Virus record (IMG/VR): IMGVR_UViG_3300046665_000091
Location: 1 to 37,802 of that record
Length of the DNA: 37,802 nucleotides
Reading direction: 5' to 3' (one strand)
From: a virus
Shown here: positions 25,147-32,082 of the stretch, in pieces
How the letters are laid out: the number at the start of each line of letters is the position of its first letter
Numbering within the stretch: the first letter of the stretch is position 1
Made by a program: the position numbers and the translations under genes
Notes under the pieces: model-generated
What the model saw: only the letters and a program-made list of their open reading frames with translations
Databases searched by the model: none
Told to the model about the DNA's origin: nothing

Positions 25147-26079
25147 TTAGAGAGTTACGTTAGCGTTTGTGATGCCCCAAAGACGAGCAGCGGCGCGACC
25201 GTGTTCAACAACCATACCGACGTACCACTCAACGCGAGTACGGTAGACCGGAGCCGTGTCAAGTTCGCCAATATCCTTAACGTCAATAAAGCCGTTCTGG
25301 ATACCCTTGATCTTGCCGGGGCCGATTGAAAGAACGTAGATCGAGCTAGCGGTTGAACCACCACCCGGACCAGCTTCGTTGAAGCCAACCATACGAGAAC
25401 CAGATTCATCGTAATCTGCGATGAGGATCGGAAGACCGTTGTAGTAAGCAACGCGCTGACCAAATTCGTTAATGTCGAACATGAAGTCGCCACCAATGCC
25501 AGCACGAACAGCTGTTGAAAGCTTGTTACGCATAGTCTTGGACATTAGGAGGTGAGTAGGAGCATCAACACGGTCAATAGCTTCGTCAAGCGCTTCAAGA
25601 GAAAGCGGCGAGTTCGAAGAAGGAGCGGTTAGGTTAGCAGGTACAAGCTGATCGCCAGTGATACGCTTGCGAAGGCCGTCAAACTCAAGCTCAGAGTTAA
25701 GTTCAGAGTCACCGTTGATCATCTTGTTCATGATCGCGAGCGAAAGTGCCTTAACCTTCATAGCTTCTTGCTGTGAACGAACGTCAGCGCCACGAGTAGC
25801 GATAAGGAACTTATCGACGTCGAGATCACCGCCAGCGATACGAAGAGCTTCGGTGCGCTGGTTCAGGATGCCTGTTGATTCGGTGTAAGCAGCATTAACG
25901 CCACGGAAACCAACACCCGGAAGAGCGTGCTCTTCAGTATATGTGTATGAACCACCAGCAATATTTTCGAAAGGAAGAACGCGCAGTAGATCGGCGTTCA
26001 TTGCGAACATTTCAACAATAGCGGAACGCTTTACGTCGCCATCGTTAAGTTTATTTGCTTCTAAAAGCGTAAGTGCCAT
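25147..26079 (-). CDS. Major capsid protein (HK97 fold)
   Basis: 310 residues. It begins MALTLLEANKLNDGDVKRSA, with ALPGVGFRGVNAAYTEST and LNQRTEALRIAGGDLDVDKF, then NPL-type core SSNSPLSLEALDEAIDRVD and PTHLLMSKTMRNKL, and ends with TRVEWYVGMVVEHGRAAARL. This matches the HK97-type major capsid proteins of the Gp7/Bbp17 sort. No long delta domain is present, and a separate coiled-coil scaffold gene lies just upstream. A structured leader (26131-26186) and a strong SD (AAGGAGAA) suggest high expression. Confidence 0.93.
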   Translation of the reverse strand: MALTLLEANKLNDGDVKRSAIVEMFAMNADLLRVLPFENIAGGSYTYTEEHALPGVGFRGVNAAYTESTGILNQRTEALRIAGGDLDVDKFLIATRGADVRSQQEAMKVKALSLAIMNKMINGDSELNSELEFDGLRKRITGDQLVPANLTAPSSNSPLSLEALDEAIDRVDAPTHLLMSKTMRNKLSTAVRAGIGGDFMFDINEFGQRVAYYNGLPILIADYDESGSRMVGFNEAGPGGGSTASSIYVLSIGPGKIKGIQNGFIDVKDIGELDTAPVYRTRVEWYVGMVVEHGRAAARLWGITNANVTL

Positions 26080-26130
26080 GGGAATTCTCCTTGTAGGCCA
26101 TTTTGTTGTTTTTAAAAATTCAGTTTCTTG

Positions 26131-26186
26131 GGCTGTAGTTTTTTAAACTTGGGGAACTTCCCTAAAGATTTTCCCCGTACACAGCC
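26131..26186 (-). promoter_or_regulatory. Structured leader of the capsid gene
   Basis: Between scaffold stop and capsid ATG the minus strand can form a three-way junction: GGCTGT/ACAGCC enclosing GGGGAA/TTCCCC and AGTTT/AAACT. It could protect the mRNA or tune initiation. A TTGACA lies just before it (26213-26218) but its -10 match at 17 bp is poor, so I do not call a promoter. Confidence 0.5.
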
Positions 26187-26228
26187 GTTACGAGGAGTTG
26201 TTTTATGTCCTGTCAAGGAGATTAGGCT

Positions 26229-27002
26229 TTACTTAAGAGCCTTCTTGTTTGCTAGCTCAAGGCGTTGCATCGGAGAAAGTTTATTAAGTTCTTCCCTAGT
26301 CATACCATAACCAGTCATATTACCGCCGTTAGCACCGCCGCCGTTGGATTCCTTAAAGAGGTAAGGCATCGTTTTCTGAAGAGACTTCATCCATTCTACA
26401 GGTGACATTGGCGTAGCGCCGTCCGAACCGTAAATCGTTGAGTCACCATTCTTCGGAATGATCTTTTCACCGTCTATTTTAAATACTTTGCGAGCTTCAA
26501 GAAGAATGTGAGATTCAGCTTCGGCACGAGCACCAGACTTAGGATCATGGATAGCAGAGCGAATGAAATTATCGATCTGGACGCCCTTGAGTTGTTCTGT
26601 TACCGTTTCGTACTGGTTCTTCCATGTCGAACCTTCATTCGCTAGGCGACGAAGTTCTTCTTCATGGGTCTCACGCATTTTCTTTGTACGTTCTGACAGA
26701 ACTTCTTCGATCTTACCTGACTCAGAAAGTGTACCGTCGTCTACACGCTGCTTTGTGGTACGAAGTTCTTTAAGTTCAGCAACGAACTTATCTTCATCAT
26801 CACCAACAACTTTGGCTAGCTTCTCTACGCGCTTGGCTAGATCGTCTTTTTCCTTAGCGAGCTTTACATTGTTCTCGCGGAATTCATCAATCTTGACTTT
26901 CGGTACTAGATTGAGAACGAACTTTCCGTCGTCGCGCTTCTTGGCTTCAGCATGTAGTTCCTCTGGAACCTGTTCAATTACGTCAAAAAGAAATTCTGGC
27001 AT
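26229..27002 (-). CDS. Capsid scaffold protein
   Basis: 257 residues, mostly coiled coil: the central helix (about 35-150, KIDEFRENNVKLAKEKDDLA, RVEKLAKVVGDDEDKF) is highly charged. A short globular segment follows, then a basic Leu-rich C-terminus (GMTREELNKLSPMQRLELAN). The gene lies between portal and major capsid protein, the usual scaffold position, and is not a protease. The C-terminal basic helix resembles the capsid-binding ends of scaffolds. SD CGGAGA before ATG 27002. Confidence 0.87.
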   Translation of the reverse strand: MPEFLFDVIEQVPEELHAEAKKRDDGKFVLNLVPKVKIDEFRENNVKLAKEKDDLAKRVEKLAKVVGDDEDKFVAELKELRTTKQRVDDGTLSESGKIEEVLSERTKKMRETHEEELRRLANEGSTWKNQYETVTEQLKGVQIDNFIRSAIHDPKSGARAEAESHILLEARKVFKIDGEKIIPKNGDSTIYGSDGATPMSPVEWMKSLQKTMPYLFKESNGGGANGGNMTGYGMTREELNKLSPMQRLELANKKALK

Positions 27003-27118
27003 GTGTACATCTCCGATGTATTTTTAAGTATTTAAAATAAAAGGTCGCGCTGCAACTCTTTACCTAGACCATCTTGGCTAGGGTTTGTTTTGGCTTTAAA
27101 CTTTAATAAATTAAAATT

Positions 27119-27262
27119 TTAGGCCTTGTCGGGATCATTAACAAGGTCAGTCAACTTTCGTTGCGCCGATCTTCGATCTTTAAAAGGTCCAATTCGAACT
27201 ACGATATAGGACTCTTGTGTATCTGGATCAGTCTTTACTTCAGCTAAACCGGTTTGCTTCAT
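27119..27262 (-). CDS. 47-residue protein with SPOR-like segment
   Basis: Short gene: ATG 27262, TAA 27119. It lies 13 bases after the -10 box of the promoter at 27275-27303. Its C-terminal half YIVVRIGPFKDRRSAQRKL resembles the second half of SPOR domains (V.VGPF..R..A), which bind denuded peptidoglycan glycan, but it is too short for a full domain. SD is weak (GAGAA). Because a strong promoter and codon-like composition support it, I consider it real; function unknown. Confidence 0.6.
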   Translation of the reverse strand: MKQTGLAEVKTDPDTQESYIVVRIGPFKDRRSAQRKLTDLVNDPDKA

Positions 27263-27274
27263 TTTATGTTTCTC

Positions 27275-27303
27275 ATTATATACTAAAAATTTAAAAAAGT
27301 CAA
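27275..27303 (-). promoter_or_regulatory. Sigma70-type promoter for the scaffold/capsid unit
   Basis: Minus strand TTGACT, 17-bp spacer with T and A tracts, perfect TATAAT. It precedes the 47-residue gene, scaffold and major capsid protein. Confidence 0.9.
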
Positions 27304-27310
27304 GAAAAAA

Positions 27311-27496
27311 TTATTTAGTCCATTTTTTCGGTGTTTTTATTTTAACTTTTTCTAGGTATTCTTCTAAACTTTCAAGTTCAATACCAAAAAACGCATCATC
27401 TTCGTCGGGCATAGAAAGTTCGAATTCTTTGAGGAGGGAGTCAATATCATCCACATCCTCAAAGTCAGTGTCAAATTTGCTTGGTTTTCTGGCCAT
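27311..27496 (-). CDS. Small acidic protein behind the portal
   Basis: 61 residues, very acidic (DTDFEDVDDIDSLLKEFELS, MPDEDDAFFGIELESLEEYL) with a basic C-terminal tail (KIKTPKKWTK). The start overlaps the portal gene 3' end by 26 bases, and the stop is 8 bases before the capsid promoter. No RBS is obvious. Unknown family; a charge-mimicking assembly role is possible but unsupported. Confidence 0.6.
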   Translation of the reverse strand: MARKPSKFDTDFEDVDDIDSLLKEFELSMPDEDDAFFGIELESLEEYLEKVKIKTPKKWTK

Positions 27497-29090
27497 TGGT
27501 ACTATTCTTATTTAATTTATTCTGTTGAGCCGTAAAACTTTGAGTCATTTGAAGCTGGGACTGCGCCGCGCTGCGATCCTTGGCGTTCTCTTCAACTTCT
27601 ACCTTGGTAGCCGCATCTGGATAACCTTCTAGGCGGGCTTCGAAGTCTGGATCATTCGGGAACTGGTCAGGATTTTCAAGCATGTTCTTAAATTCATCAA
27701 CAGTAAGTCCGTCTGGAATGATATCTGTCTTCTGAAGAATATCGAAAAGTACGTCGATAGGAATGATGCCGTCTTGATACATCATTGTGAATGCTCTAAA
27801 TTCACGAGCATCGATCTGAGCAAATAGGAAGTCTTTGTTTACTTCTACCGTTGTTGCGATAGAATCAAGGTCTTCGTTCTGCCAATACATCCACCAAGAA
27901 AGAAGTCTGGTGAAGCCTTCGTTGAGAACGGTAACGACATTCAGTAGAAGAGACATTTCGTTTTTCTCTTTTACTTTGACAAGGTTATCCGATTCAGCAA
28001 CGGCGGTAGACTTAGTGCCAAGCATTCTGCCACCCATGGCAGAGATGTTAGATTCTTTCTCATCTAGGGCGCGTTCCAAATAGATCAGGCCTTGGCCATT
28101 ATATTCAGCAATGCCGGGAGCCTTGTCGCCTTCGTATTCCCAAACGACGTTAGGGCCGACGACATAATCGCCACCCTTATCATTTGCGCTCTTGACTTGG
28201 ACGTGATAGATCGGAATGGCGGTATAGAAACGACCATGTTCTAATTGAGCCACTGAGCGATAGTGACTTAAATTCATTAGGGCGATATCTAGAAGAGGTG
28301 GCTTCTCAACCTGTGGATTATTGGACAGGGAGCCGAAGAAAACAAACGGAATGAAATCGAACGGAACGCCGAGGCGCTTTGGCTCGATAACTTCGGGAGT
28401 TTCATCTGTAACAAGTGCTAGATTAAAAAACTTGGTGCGATACACGTACTGGCGATACACACCGTCATCGTCAAGACTGAGCTTGCGGTAAACGGCTTTA
28501 TAGCGCAATGAAGTGGTGCGGAGCACAGGCGCGATAGTGTCTCTGTCTTCTTCAATCTCGCGAAGCAGGACTTCCTTGAGGACGTATCGCCCATTCTTTT
28601 CAACCACGGACCAATCAAGAATGTTCTCAGCGATATAGTTTACGAAAAAAGGTGTGCCGTCTCCGTTCTTATCCATATCGAGGAGCACGCCGATGCGGCC
28701 CACGTCAAAGATTTGATTCGCTGTGTCACGGATAAACGTGTTGAGCGAAGTACCATCTTTGGAAATGGACTTGATAGACTTTTCAAATTGTTTGGGGAGG
28801 TTTTTTACTTTTGGTTCACGTCTAAAGATTGTGCCTACGAGGCCATTCGACGTGCGCTGTGTCATGTTGTAGAAATAAGCGCGATCCAAGAAGGCGGCGT
28901 ATTCGTTGGGGTCTTGGGCTTCCATTCGAGGAAGGTACAGTGAGCCAGCGTCTTTTACCGCGATTTCACCAAGAATGGTGTCGCGCATCACTTGCCACTT
29001 AGATCTCCAATAATTATATTCAGGATGTGACTGAATACTTTCTTGACCTACGGCGGTTACAACCTGAAGATTTTTATCGTTAATTGCCAA
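27471..29090 (-). CDS. Portal protein (DUF4055 family)
   Basis: 539 residues. It carries the DUF4055 pattern: AFLDRAYFYNMTQRTSNGLV, GTIFRREPKV, then NILDWSVVEKNGRYVLKEVL, LMNLSHYRSVAQLEHGRFYT and ENPDQFPNDPDF. This family is the dodecameric portal through which DNA is packaged and leaves. Low complexity (Gln, Asn) at the C-terminus. Promoter 29125-29153 lies 35 bases upstream. The large terminase gene is not in the window, so the packaging genes must lie elsewhere or beyond the tRNA region. Confidence 0.92.
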   Translation of the reverse strand: MAINDKNLQVVTAVGQESIQSHPEYNYWRSKWQVMRDTILGEIAVKDAGSLYLPRMEAQDPNEYAAFLDRAYFYNMTQRTSNGLVGTIFRREPKVKNLPKQFEKSIKSISKDGTSLNTFIRDTANQIFDVGRIGVLLDMDKNGDGTPFFVNYIAENILDWSVVEKNGRYVLKEVLLREIEEDRDTIAPVLRTTSLRYKAVYRKLSLDDDGVYRQYVYRTKFFNLALVTDETPEVIEPKRLGVPFDFIPFVFFGSLSNNPQVEKPPLLDIALMNLSHYRSVAQLEHGRFYTAIPIYHVQVKSANDKGGDYVVGPNVVWEYEGDKAPGIAEYNGQGLIYLERALDEKESNISAMGGRMLGTKSTAVAESDNLVKVKEKNEMSLLLNVVTVLNEGFTRLLSWWMYWQNEDLDSIATTVEVNKDFLFAQIDAREFRAFTMMYQDGIIPIDVLFDILQKTDIIPDGLTVDEFKNMLENPDQFPNDPDFEARLEGYPDAATKVEVEENAKDRSAAQSQLQMTQSFTAQQNKLNKNSTNGQKTKQI

Positions 29091-29124
29091 TGTATTAATC
29101 TTTATTATTTATTATTACATTCAG

Positions 29125-29153
29125 CTTATATCATATAAAAATTAAAAAGTCAA
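29125..29153 (-). promoter_or_regulatory. Sigma70-type promoter for the portal gene
   Basis: Minus strand TTGACT, 17-bp A/T-tract spacer, TATAAG. It follows directly on the terminator of the tRNA region. Confidence 0.85.
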
Positions 29154-29165
29154 GTGAAAAATTAA

Positions 29166-29195
29166 AAAAGTCCAGAAAATTAATTCTGGACTTTT
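29166..29195 (-). terminator. Terminator at the end of the tRNA region
   Basis: Perfect 12-bp stem AAAAGTCCAGAA/TTCTGGACTTTT with a 6-base loop, followed by T-rich sequence on the minus strand. It separates the tRNA array from the portal promoter. Confidence 0.88.
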
Positions 29196-29200
29196 AAAGT

Positions 29201-29276
29201 TGGTGGCCCGCCTCAGATTCGAACTGAGACTGGACGCGTTCTAAGCGCGTTGCCTCTGCCTTTGGGCTAGCGGGCC
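29201..29276 (-). tRNA. tRNA-Leu (UAG), short variable loop
   Basis: 76 nt with CCA encoded. Acceptor GGCCCGC/GCGGGCC, T arm CTCAG-TTCGAAT-CTGAG, anticodon stem ACGCG/CGCGT with loop CTTAGAA, so anticodon UAG (reads CUA). D stem is 3 bp plus a mismatch. The variable loop is only 5 nt (CCAGT), unlike the long arm of bacterial tRNA-Leu, so charging identity is uncertain. Confidence 0.88.
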
Positions 29277-29279
29277 AAT

Positions 29280-29355
29280 TGGTAGTTCCTGCTAGGATCG
29301 AACTAGCGCATGCTGGAATGTAAATCCAGAGCCTTAACCGCTTGGCGAAGGAACC
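29280..29355 (-). tRNA. tRNA-Val (UAC)
   Basis: 76 nt, CCA encoded. Acceptor GGTTCCT/AGGAACT (G-U at the first pair), anticodon stem CTGGA/TCCAG, loop TTTACAT giving UAC, T arm GCTAG-TTCGATC-CTAGC. Three bases separate it from the next tRNA downstream. Confidence 0.92.
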
Positions 29356-29365
29356 GTGTTAAATT

Positions 29366-29515
29366 TTAAATACTTAGACCTTTACCATGACGTGTAGGGA
29401 CGTTATAAAAACTGATAAGAGTTTCATACATGGCTTGGACCAGATCATCACGTTCAGCCGATGGGGCGGACGCTCTAATGGTCTTCATTACTTTATTAAA
29501 TTCATTTAATTCCAT
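29366..29515 (-). CDS. 49-residue protein of unknown function
   Basis: Start ATG 29515 with SD AGGAC. The longer frame from 29578 would read through tRNA-His and is rejected. Sequence MELNEFNKVMKTIRASAPSA, then ERDDLVQAMYETLISFYNVP: helical, with no motif I know. It lies between tRNA-His and tRNA-Val. Confidence 0.65.
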   Translation of the reverse strand: MELNEFNKVMKTIRASAPSAERDDLVQAMYETLISFYNVPTRHGKGLSI

Positions 29516-29534
29516 AACTTTTGTCCTATGTTTT

Positions 29535-29610
29535 TGGACCGTCTTCCTTGAGTTGAACAAGGGTATCGCGATCCACAATCGCGCGCTCTAACCAATTGAG
29601 CTAAAGACGG
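29535..29610 (-). tRNA. tRNA-His (GUG), without G-1:C73
   Basis: 76 nt, CCA encoded. Acceptor CCGTCTT/AAGACGG, anticodon stem CGCGA/TCGCG, loop TTGTGGA giving GUG. The base before position 1 is T and the discriminator is T, so the universal G-1:C73 identity pair is absent. Alphaproteobacteria are known to lack it (usually with A73). The 5' part overlaps the 3' end of the HNH gene. Confidence 0.92.
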
Positions 29611-29962
29611 AAGTTTTTAATTTTTCTCTGGCTTTACGTTTATATTGCTTGGATTTCTCATTCCAAGCAAGTCGGCAAGCATCACATCTACACTTTCTGT
29701 GTCTATACATTCCCATGGTGCCGTGTTCTGGAGCGTGCTTTTCGGTATGACACTCGATACATAATAGCTGGCATTTATTTATTTCATCTATCAGAGTGTC
29801 CCAAGGATAGGACCAATTAGATGTAACATTAAATTTTTTATTGGTTGGGTCTATATGATCTACTTCTAGTGCTTCAGTAGAACCGCAGTGAACACATTTA
29901 TTTCCTAAATGATTTAATAATTTTTCTTTAAATTGCTTATAGTATTTTACGTTTTTCTTCAT
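29588..29962 (-). CDS. HNH homing endonuclease
   Basis: 124 residues. The HNH motif: CVHC (C23, C26), EVDHIDP (D35-H36), and LLCIECHTEKH (C68, C71, H72), giving a zinc-supported beta-beta-alpha-metal fold. A second Cys cluster (MYRHRKCRCDACRLAW) follows, common in phage HNH proteins and probably DNA-binding. It probably acts as a mobile nuclease. The reading frame enters tRNA-His and its stop TAG lies in the tRNA D-loop, so the last ~8 residues are encoded by the tRNA. The RBS is weak. Confidence 0.9.
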   Translation of the reverse strand: MKKNVKYYKQFKEKLLNHLGNKCVHCGSTEALEVDHIDPTNKKFNVTSNWSYPWDTLIDEINKCQLLCIECHTEKHAPEHGTMGMYRHRKCRCDACRLAWNEKSKQYKRKAREKLKTSVFSSIG

Positions 29963-29974
29963 AATATTTATATT

Positions 29975-30049
29975 TGGTTTGCGAGGCTAGACTCGAACTA
30001 GCAACCGCCTGATTCAAAGTCAGGTGCTCTACCATTAAGCTACTCGCAA
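29975..30049 (-). tRNA. tRNA-Gln (UUG)
   Basis: 75 nt, CCA encoded. Acceptor TTGCGAG/CTCGCAA, D arm GC-TTAATGGTAGAGC, anticodon stem CCTGA/TCAGG, loop CTTTGAA giving UUG, T arm GCTAG-TTCGAGT-CTAGC. Confidence 0.94.
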
Positions 30050-30055
30050 AAATTA

Positions 30056-30151
30056 TTAAAGCGCTAGGTAAATACCTTCACCCATGGGTTGGTACGAAGC
30101 ACAAGCTGTTACGGTTAGGGTTAAACAAATAATTGTTAAAATCTTAAACAT
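30056..30151 (-). CDS. 31-residue lipoprotein
   Basis: Very short gene with SD AAAGAG before ATG 30151. The sequence is a complete signal peptide with lipobox: MFKILTIICLTLTVTAC, then only 14 more residues (ASYQPMGEGIYLAL). The mature lipidated peptide has 15 residues. It lies between tRNA-Gln and tRNA-Tyr. Such tiny lipoproteins resemble entericidins or phage exclusion lipoproteins (as in T5 Llp), but no homology can be claimed. The membrane-exclusion role is inference. Confidence 0.75.
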   Translation of the reverse strand: MFKILTIICLTLTVTACASYQPMGEGIYLAL

Positions 30152-30169
30152 TACATTCTCTTTTTAATT

Positions 30170-30252
30170 TGGTGGACGTAGATGGAGTTGAACCACCAAG
30201 CCTTAAGGACCGGAGCTACAATCCGGCGGGCCTGCCAATGCCCAATACGTCC
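30170..30252 (-). tRNA. tRNA-Tyr (GUA)
   Basis: 83 nt, class II variable arm (TCCTTAAGGCTT), CCA encoded. Acceptor GGACGTA/TACGTCC, anticodon stem CCGGA/TCCGG, loop TTGTAGC giving GUA, T arm GGTGG-TTCAACT-CCATC. Confidence 0.94.
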
Positions 30253-30258
30253 TAATTT

Positions 30259-30645
30259 TTAAACCTCAACGTCGGAATACTTTTCTTTCAGCTTCTTCAG
30301 TTGTTCTAATTCTTTATTCCTAGCCTTATCAGCCTTCTTCTGCGCCGCTGCTTGGCTTCTACGTTTAGCTTCAGCTTTGCGTTCCTGTTCAGCCTTTGCG
30401 GCTCGCTCAACCTCATCCCTAATGGACTTGATTGCCTGTAGCGCGCCACCTTCAGGTTCACGTACCAACACGTATTGATGGACGTTGTTATTAATCTTCT
30501 GAAGGAGGTGAAGATTTTGCTGAACGAACTGAAAATCTTCCTCAGAGATTTCTTCCCAATCTGAGATACCTTGAGTAAGGATTTGTTGGTCGTAATAATC
30601 ATCCACGCTTATGTTTACATACATGAACAGTTTAACTTTTACCAC
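30259..30645 (-). CDS. Charged coiled-coil protein
   Basis: 128 residues. GTG start with a perfect SD (AAGGAGG, 5-nt spacing). The first ~75 residues look globular (MYVNISVDDYYDQQILTQGI, EDFQFVQQNLHLLQKINNNV). The rest is a charged helix rich in Lys, Glu, Ala and Arg (EQERKAEAKRRSQAAAQKKA) likely to be a coiled coil. No recognised family. It lies between tRNA-Tyr and tRNA-Asn. Confidence 0.82.
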   Translation of the reverse strand: MVKVKLFMYVNISVDDYYDQQILTQGISDWEEISEEDFQFVQQNLHLLQKINNNVHQYVLVREPEGGALQAIKSIRDEVERAAKAEQERKAEAKRRSQAAAQKKADKARNKELEQLKKLKEKYSDVEV

Positions 30646-30663
30646 GACAACCTCCTTAAAAAT

Positions 30664-30742
30664 TGGCTCCCTTCCTCGGGATCGAACCGAGCTAATCAGT
30701 GCTTAACAGGCACGCCCATGCACCAAGCTTGGGTTGAAGGGA
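30664..30742 (-). tRNA. tRNA-Asn (GUU)
   Basis: 79 nt, CCA encoded. Acceptor TCCCTTC/GAAGGGA, D stem CCCA/TGGG, anticodon stem CGTGC/GCACT (one mismatch) with loop CTGTTAA giving GUU, T arm CTCGG-TTCGATC-CCGAG. Discriminator G. Confidence 0.9.
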
Positions 30743-30753
30743 TAATATAGTTA

Positions 30754-30864
30754 TTATCTATTTGACAGGAAGAAAGAGCACTTCTTAAATTCTGTCAAAC
30801 CAATTTCATTAATAGCTGCTGTAACAGCTGATTTGATTGCGTTGTAAACTGTTTCGTCGTCCAT
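30754..30864 (-). CDS. 36-residue protein
   Basis: ATG 30864 with SD GGAG. Sequence MDDETVYNAIKSAVTAAINE, then IGLTEFKKCSFFLSNR. The longer frame from 30939 adds a hydrophobic head but has no better RBS. Helical; function unknown. Confidence 0.55.
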   Translation of the reverse strand: MDDETVYNAIKSAVTAAINEIGLTEFKKCSFFLSNR

Positions 30865-31156
30865 GTCAATGTCTCCTAACAAAAATAGAACCAGAAAGTG
30901 TGCTGCTACGCCAAATTCTCTAAGGGTCTTACGTGGCATCTAAGGGGATTCTTGTCCATACCCTCCCCAAATTAATTCAGAGGCTTCACCCAATGAACGT
31001 ACCACGTAAACTGCGTAGTCTAGATATTGTTCGCGCAATACCTAAACATCTCCTTCCCCTGTTGACCTATTCAGACTGTGGACCAGAACTGACTTATTCA
31101 ACTCGAAACTCTTTAAAAGATGGCTGCTCTTAGGCCAACTTCCTTAACTGGTATTC
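30865..31156. other. Gene-poor spacer in the tRNA region
   Basis: About 290 bases between the 36-residue gene and tRNA-Ser(GCU). One hairpin, GTATTG-CGCGAA-CAATAT (minus strand), is visible. A plus-strand frame (30933-31133, 66 codons) has no SD and is not supported. I see no tRNA here. Confidence 0.5.
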
Positions 31157-31247
31157 TGGCGGAAGGTGCAGAGATTCGAACCTGCGGACCCCTTTCAGGG
31201 CCTCCTCTTTAGCAAAGAGGTGGTTTAAGCCACTCACCCAACCTTCC
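31157..31247 (-). tRNA. tRNA-Ser (GCU), extra base in T arm
   Basis: 91 nt, class II, CCA encoded. Acceptor GGAAGGT/ACCTTCC, anticodon stem CCTCT/AGAGG, loop TTGCTAA giving GCU. Long variable arm GGCCC-TGAAA-GGGGTCC. The T arm reads GCAGG-TTCGAAT-CTCTGC, one base too many on the 3' side (bulge). The same oddity is in tRNA-Ser(UGA). Confidence 0.92.
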
Positions 31248-31254
31248 AAACTTA

Positions 31255-31329
31255 TGGAGACGAGAGCCAGAATCGAACTGGCGAGTATCGGATTTGCAGT
31301 CCAACGCCTAACCATTCAGCCTTCCCGTC
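31255..31329 (-). tRNA. tRNA-Cys (GCA)
   Basis: 75 nt, CCA encoded. Acceptor GACGGGA/TCTCGTC with one G-U, anticodon stem TTGGA/TCCGA, loop CTGCAAA giving GCA, T arm GCCAG-TTCGATT-CTGGC. Discriminator T as usual for tRNA-Cys. Confidence 0.93.
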
Positions 31330-31336
31330 GTCTTAG

Positions 31337-31963
31337 TTAAACAATCGTTTCTTTAATTCCAGCAGCCTTGGCGCGATCTTCGTCACTAAATTCCATAGCG
31401 AAACTCAAGCCACTATCTGCCGAAGCATACAAAGCACTACGGTTTGCTACTGACTTAAATGCTTGATCGTAATTACCCTTAGTCATATTCAGAGTCGAAC
31501 CTGACAGAACACCTAGACCGCCGCTCTGACCAAACGCGTCAAAGTCAGCACCAATGAAGATAACGTCATAGCCCTTTGTCTTAAAATCGTCAATAGACTT
31601 TTTAGCATTATCTTTAGTAATTTCGCGGCTCGCATTTTCAAGGCCGTCAGTTACGACTACAATGGTAGCTTTCTTAGGAGCCTTGAGGTGAATGGTCTGA
31701 GCCAGAGTGCCAATAGCGTCGAACAAAGGTGTCATCCCGCGCGGCATAACTTCGTTAGCTGCAATTGGAGTCCATTCCTTGATCTTCACTTCGGAACGAA
31801 TAACTTTAAAAGGTTCCTGATTGTCAAAAACGGCAACAGTGATATCACCCTTCTTAACACCATTTTCACTCAAGGCAGCGGCGTAAGCATTTACCGCGCC
31901 AATGGTTTCGGTCCAGTTAGAAGACATGGAACCGGATCGATCAATAAGAATATAAATCTTCAA
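31337..31963 (-). CDS. vWA-domain protein with MIDAS metal site
   Basis: 208 residues from TTG 31963, chosen because the ATG at 32008 lies inside tRNA-Ser(UGA). TTG follows an AGAAAG purine run and gives the usual vWA opening KIYILIDRSGSMSS. MIDAS residues: D8-x-S10-x-S12, Thr in PRGMTPLFD, Asp in VTDGLEN. The fold follows the vWA alternation (IVVVTDG, DVIFIGADFDAFGQ). Metal-dependent vWA domains bind a partner protein. Neither tellurium-resistance genes nor an AAA partner are near, so the partner is unknown. It lies between two tRNAs. Confidence 0.9.
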   Translation of the reverse strand: MKIYILIDRSGSMSSNWTETIGAVNAYAAALSENGVKKGDITVAVFDNQEPFKVIRSEVKIKEWTPIAANEVMPRGMTPLFDAIGTLAQTIHLKAPKKATIVVVTDGLENASREITKDNAKKSIDDFKTKGYDVIFIGADFDAFGQSGGLGVLSGSTLNMTKGNYDQAFKSVANRSALYASADSGLSFAMEFSDEDRAKAAGIKETIV

Positions 31964-31979
31964 TTTCGTTCTTTCTATA

Positions 31980-32072
31980 TGGCGGAAGAGGTGCGGATTC
32001 GAACCCACGGAACGCCTTTCGACGTTCGCTCGCTTTCAAGGCGAGTGCCTTAGACCACTCGGCCACCCTTCC
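31980..32072 (-). tRNA. tRNA-Ser (UGA)
   Basis: 93 nt, class II, CCA encoded. Acceptor GGAAGGG/CTCTTCC, anticodon stem CTCGC/GCGAG, loop CTTGAAA giving UGA (reads UCA). Long variable arm GAACG-TCGAAAGG-CGTTC. T arm GTGGG-TTCGAAT-CCGCAC has one extra base on its 3' side. Confidence 0.93.
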
Positions 32073-32082
32073 AATTCTGTGA

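Noticed and set aside
29516-29578. N-terminal extension of the 49-residue gene to 29578
   Set aside because: It runs through tRNA-His; ATG 29515 has an SD.
30933-31133. 66-residue plus-strand ORF in the tRNA region
   Set aside because: All convincing genes here are on the minus strand, and it has no SD or family.
31964-32008. ATG 32008 as start of the vWA protein
   Set aside because: It would encode part of tRNA-Ser(UGA). TTG 31963 gives the standard vWA opening.
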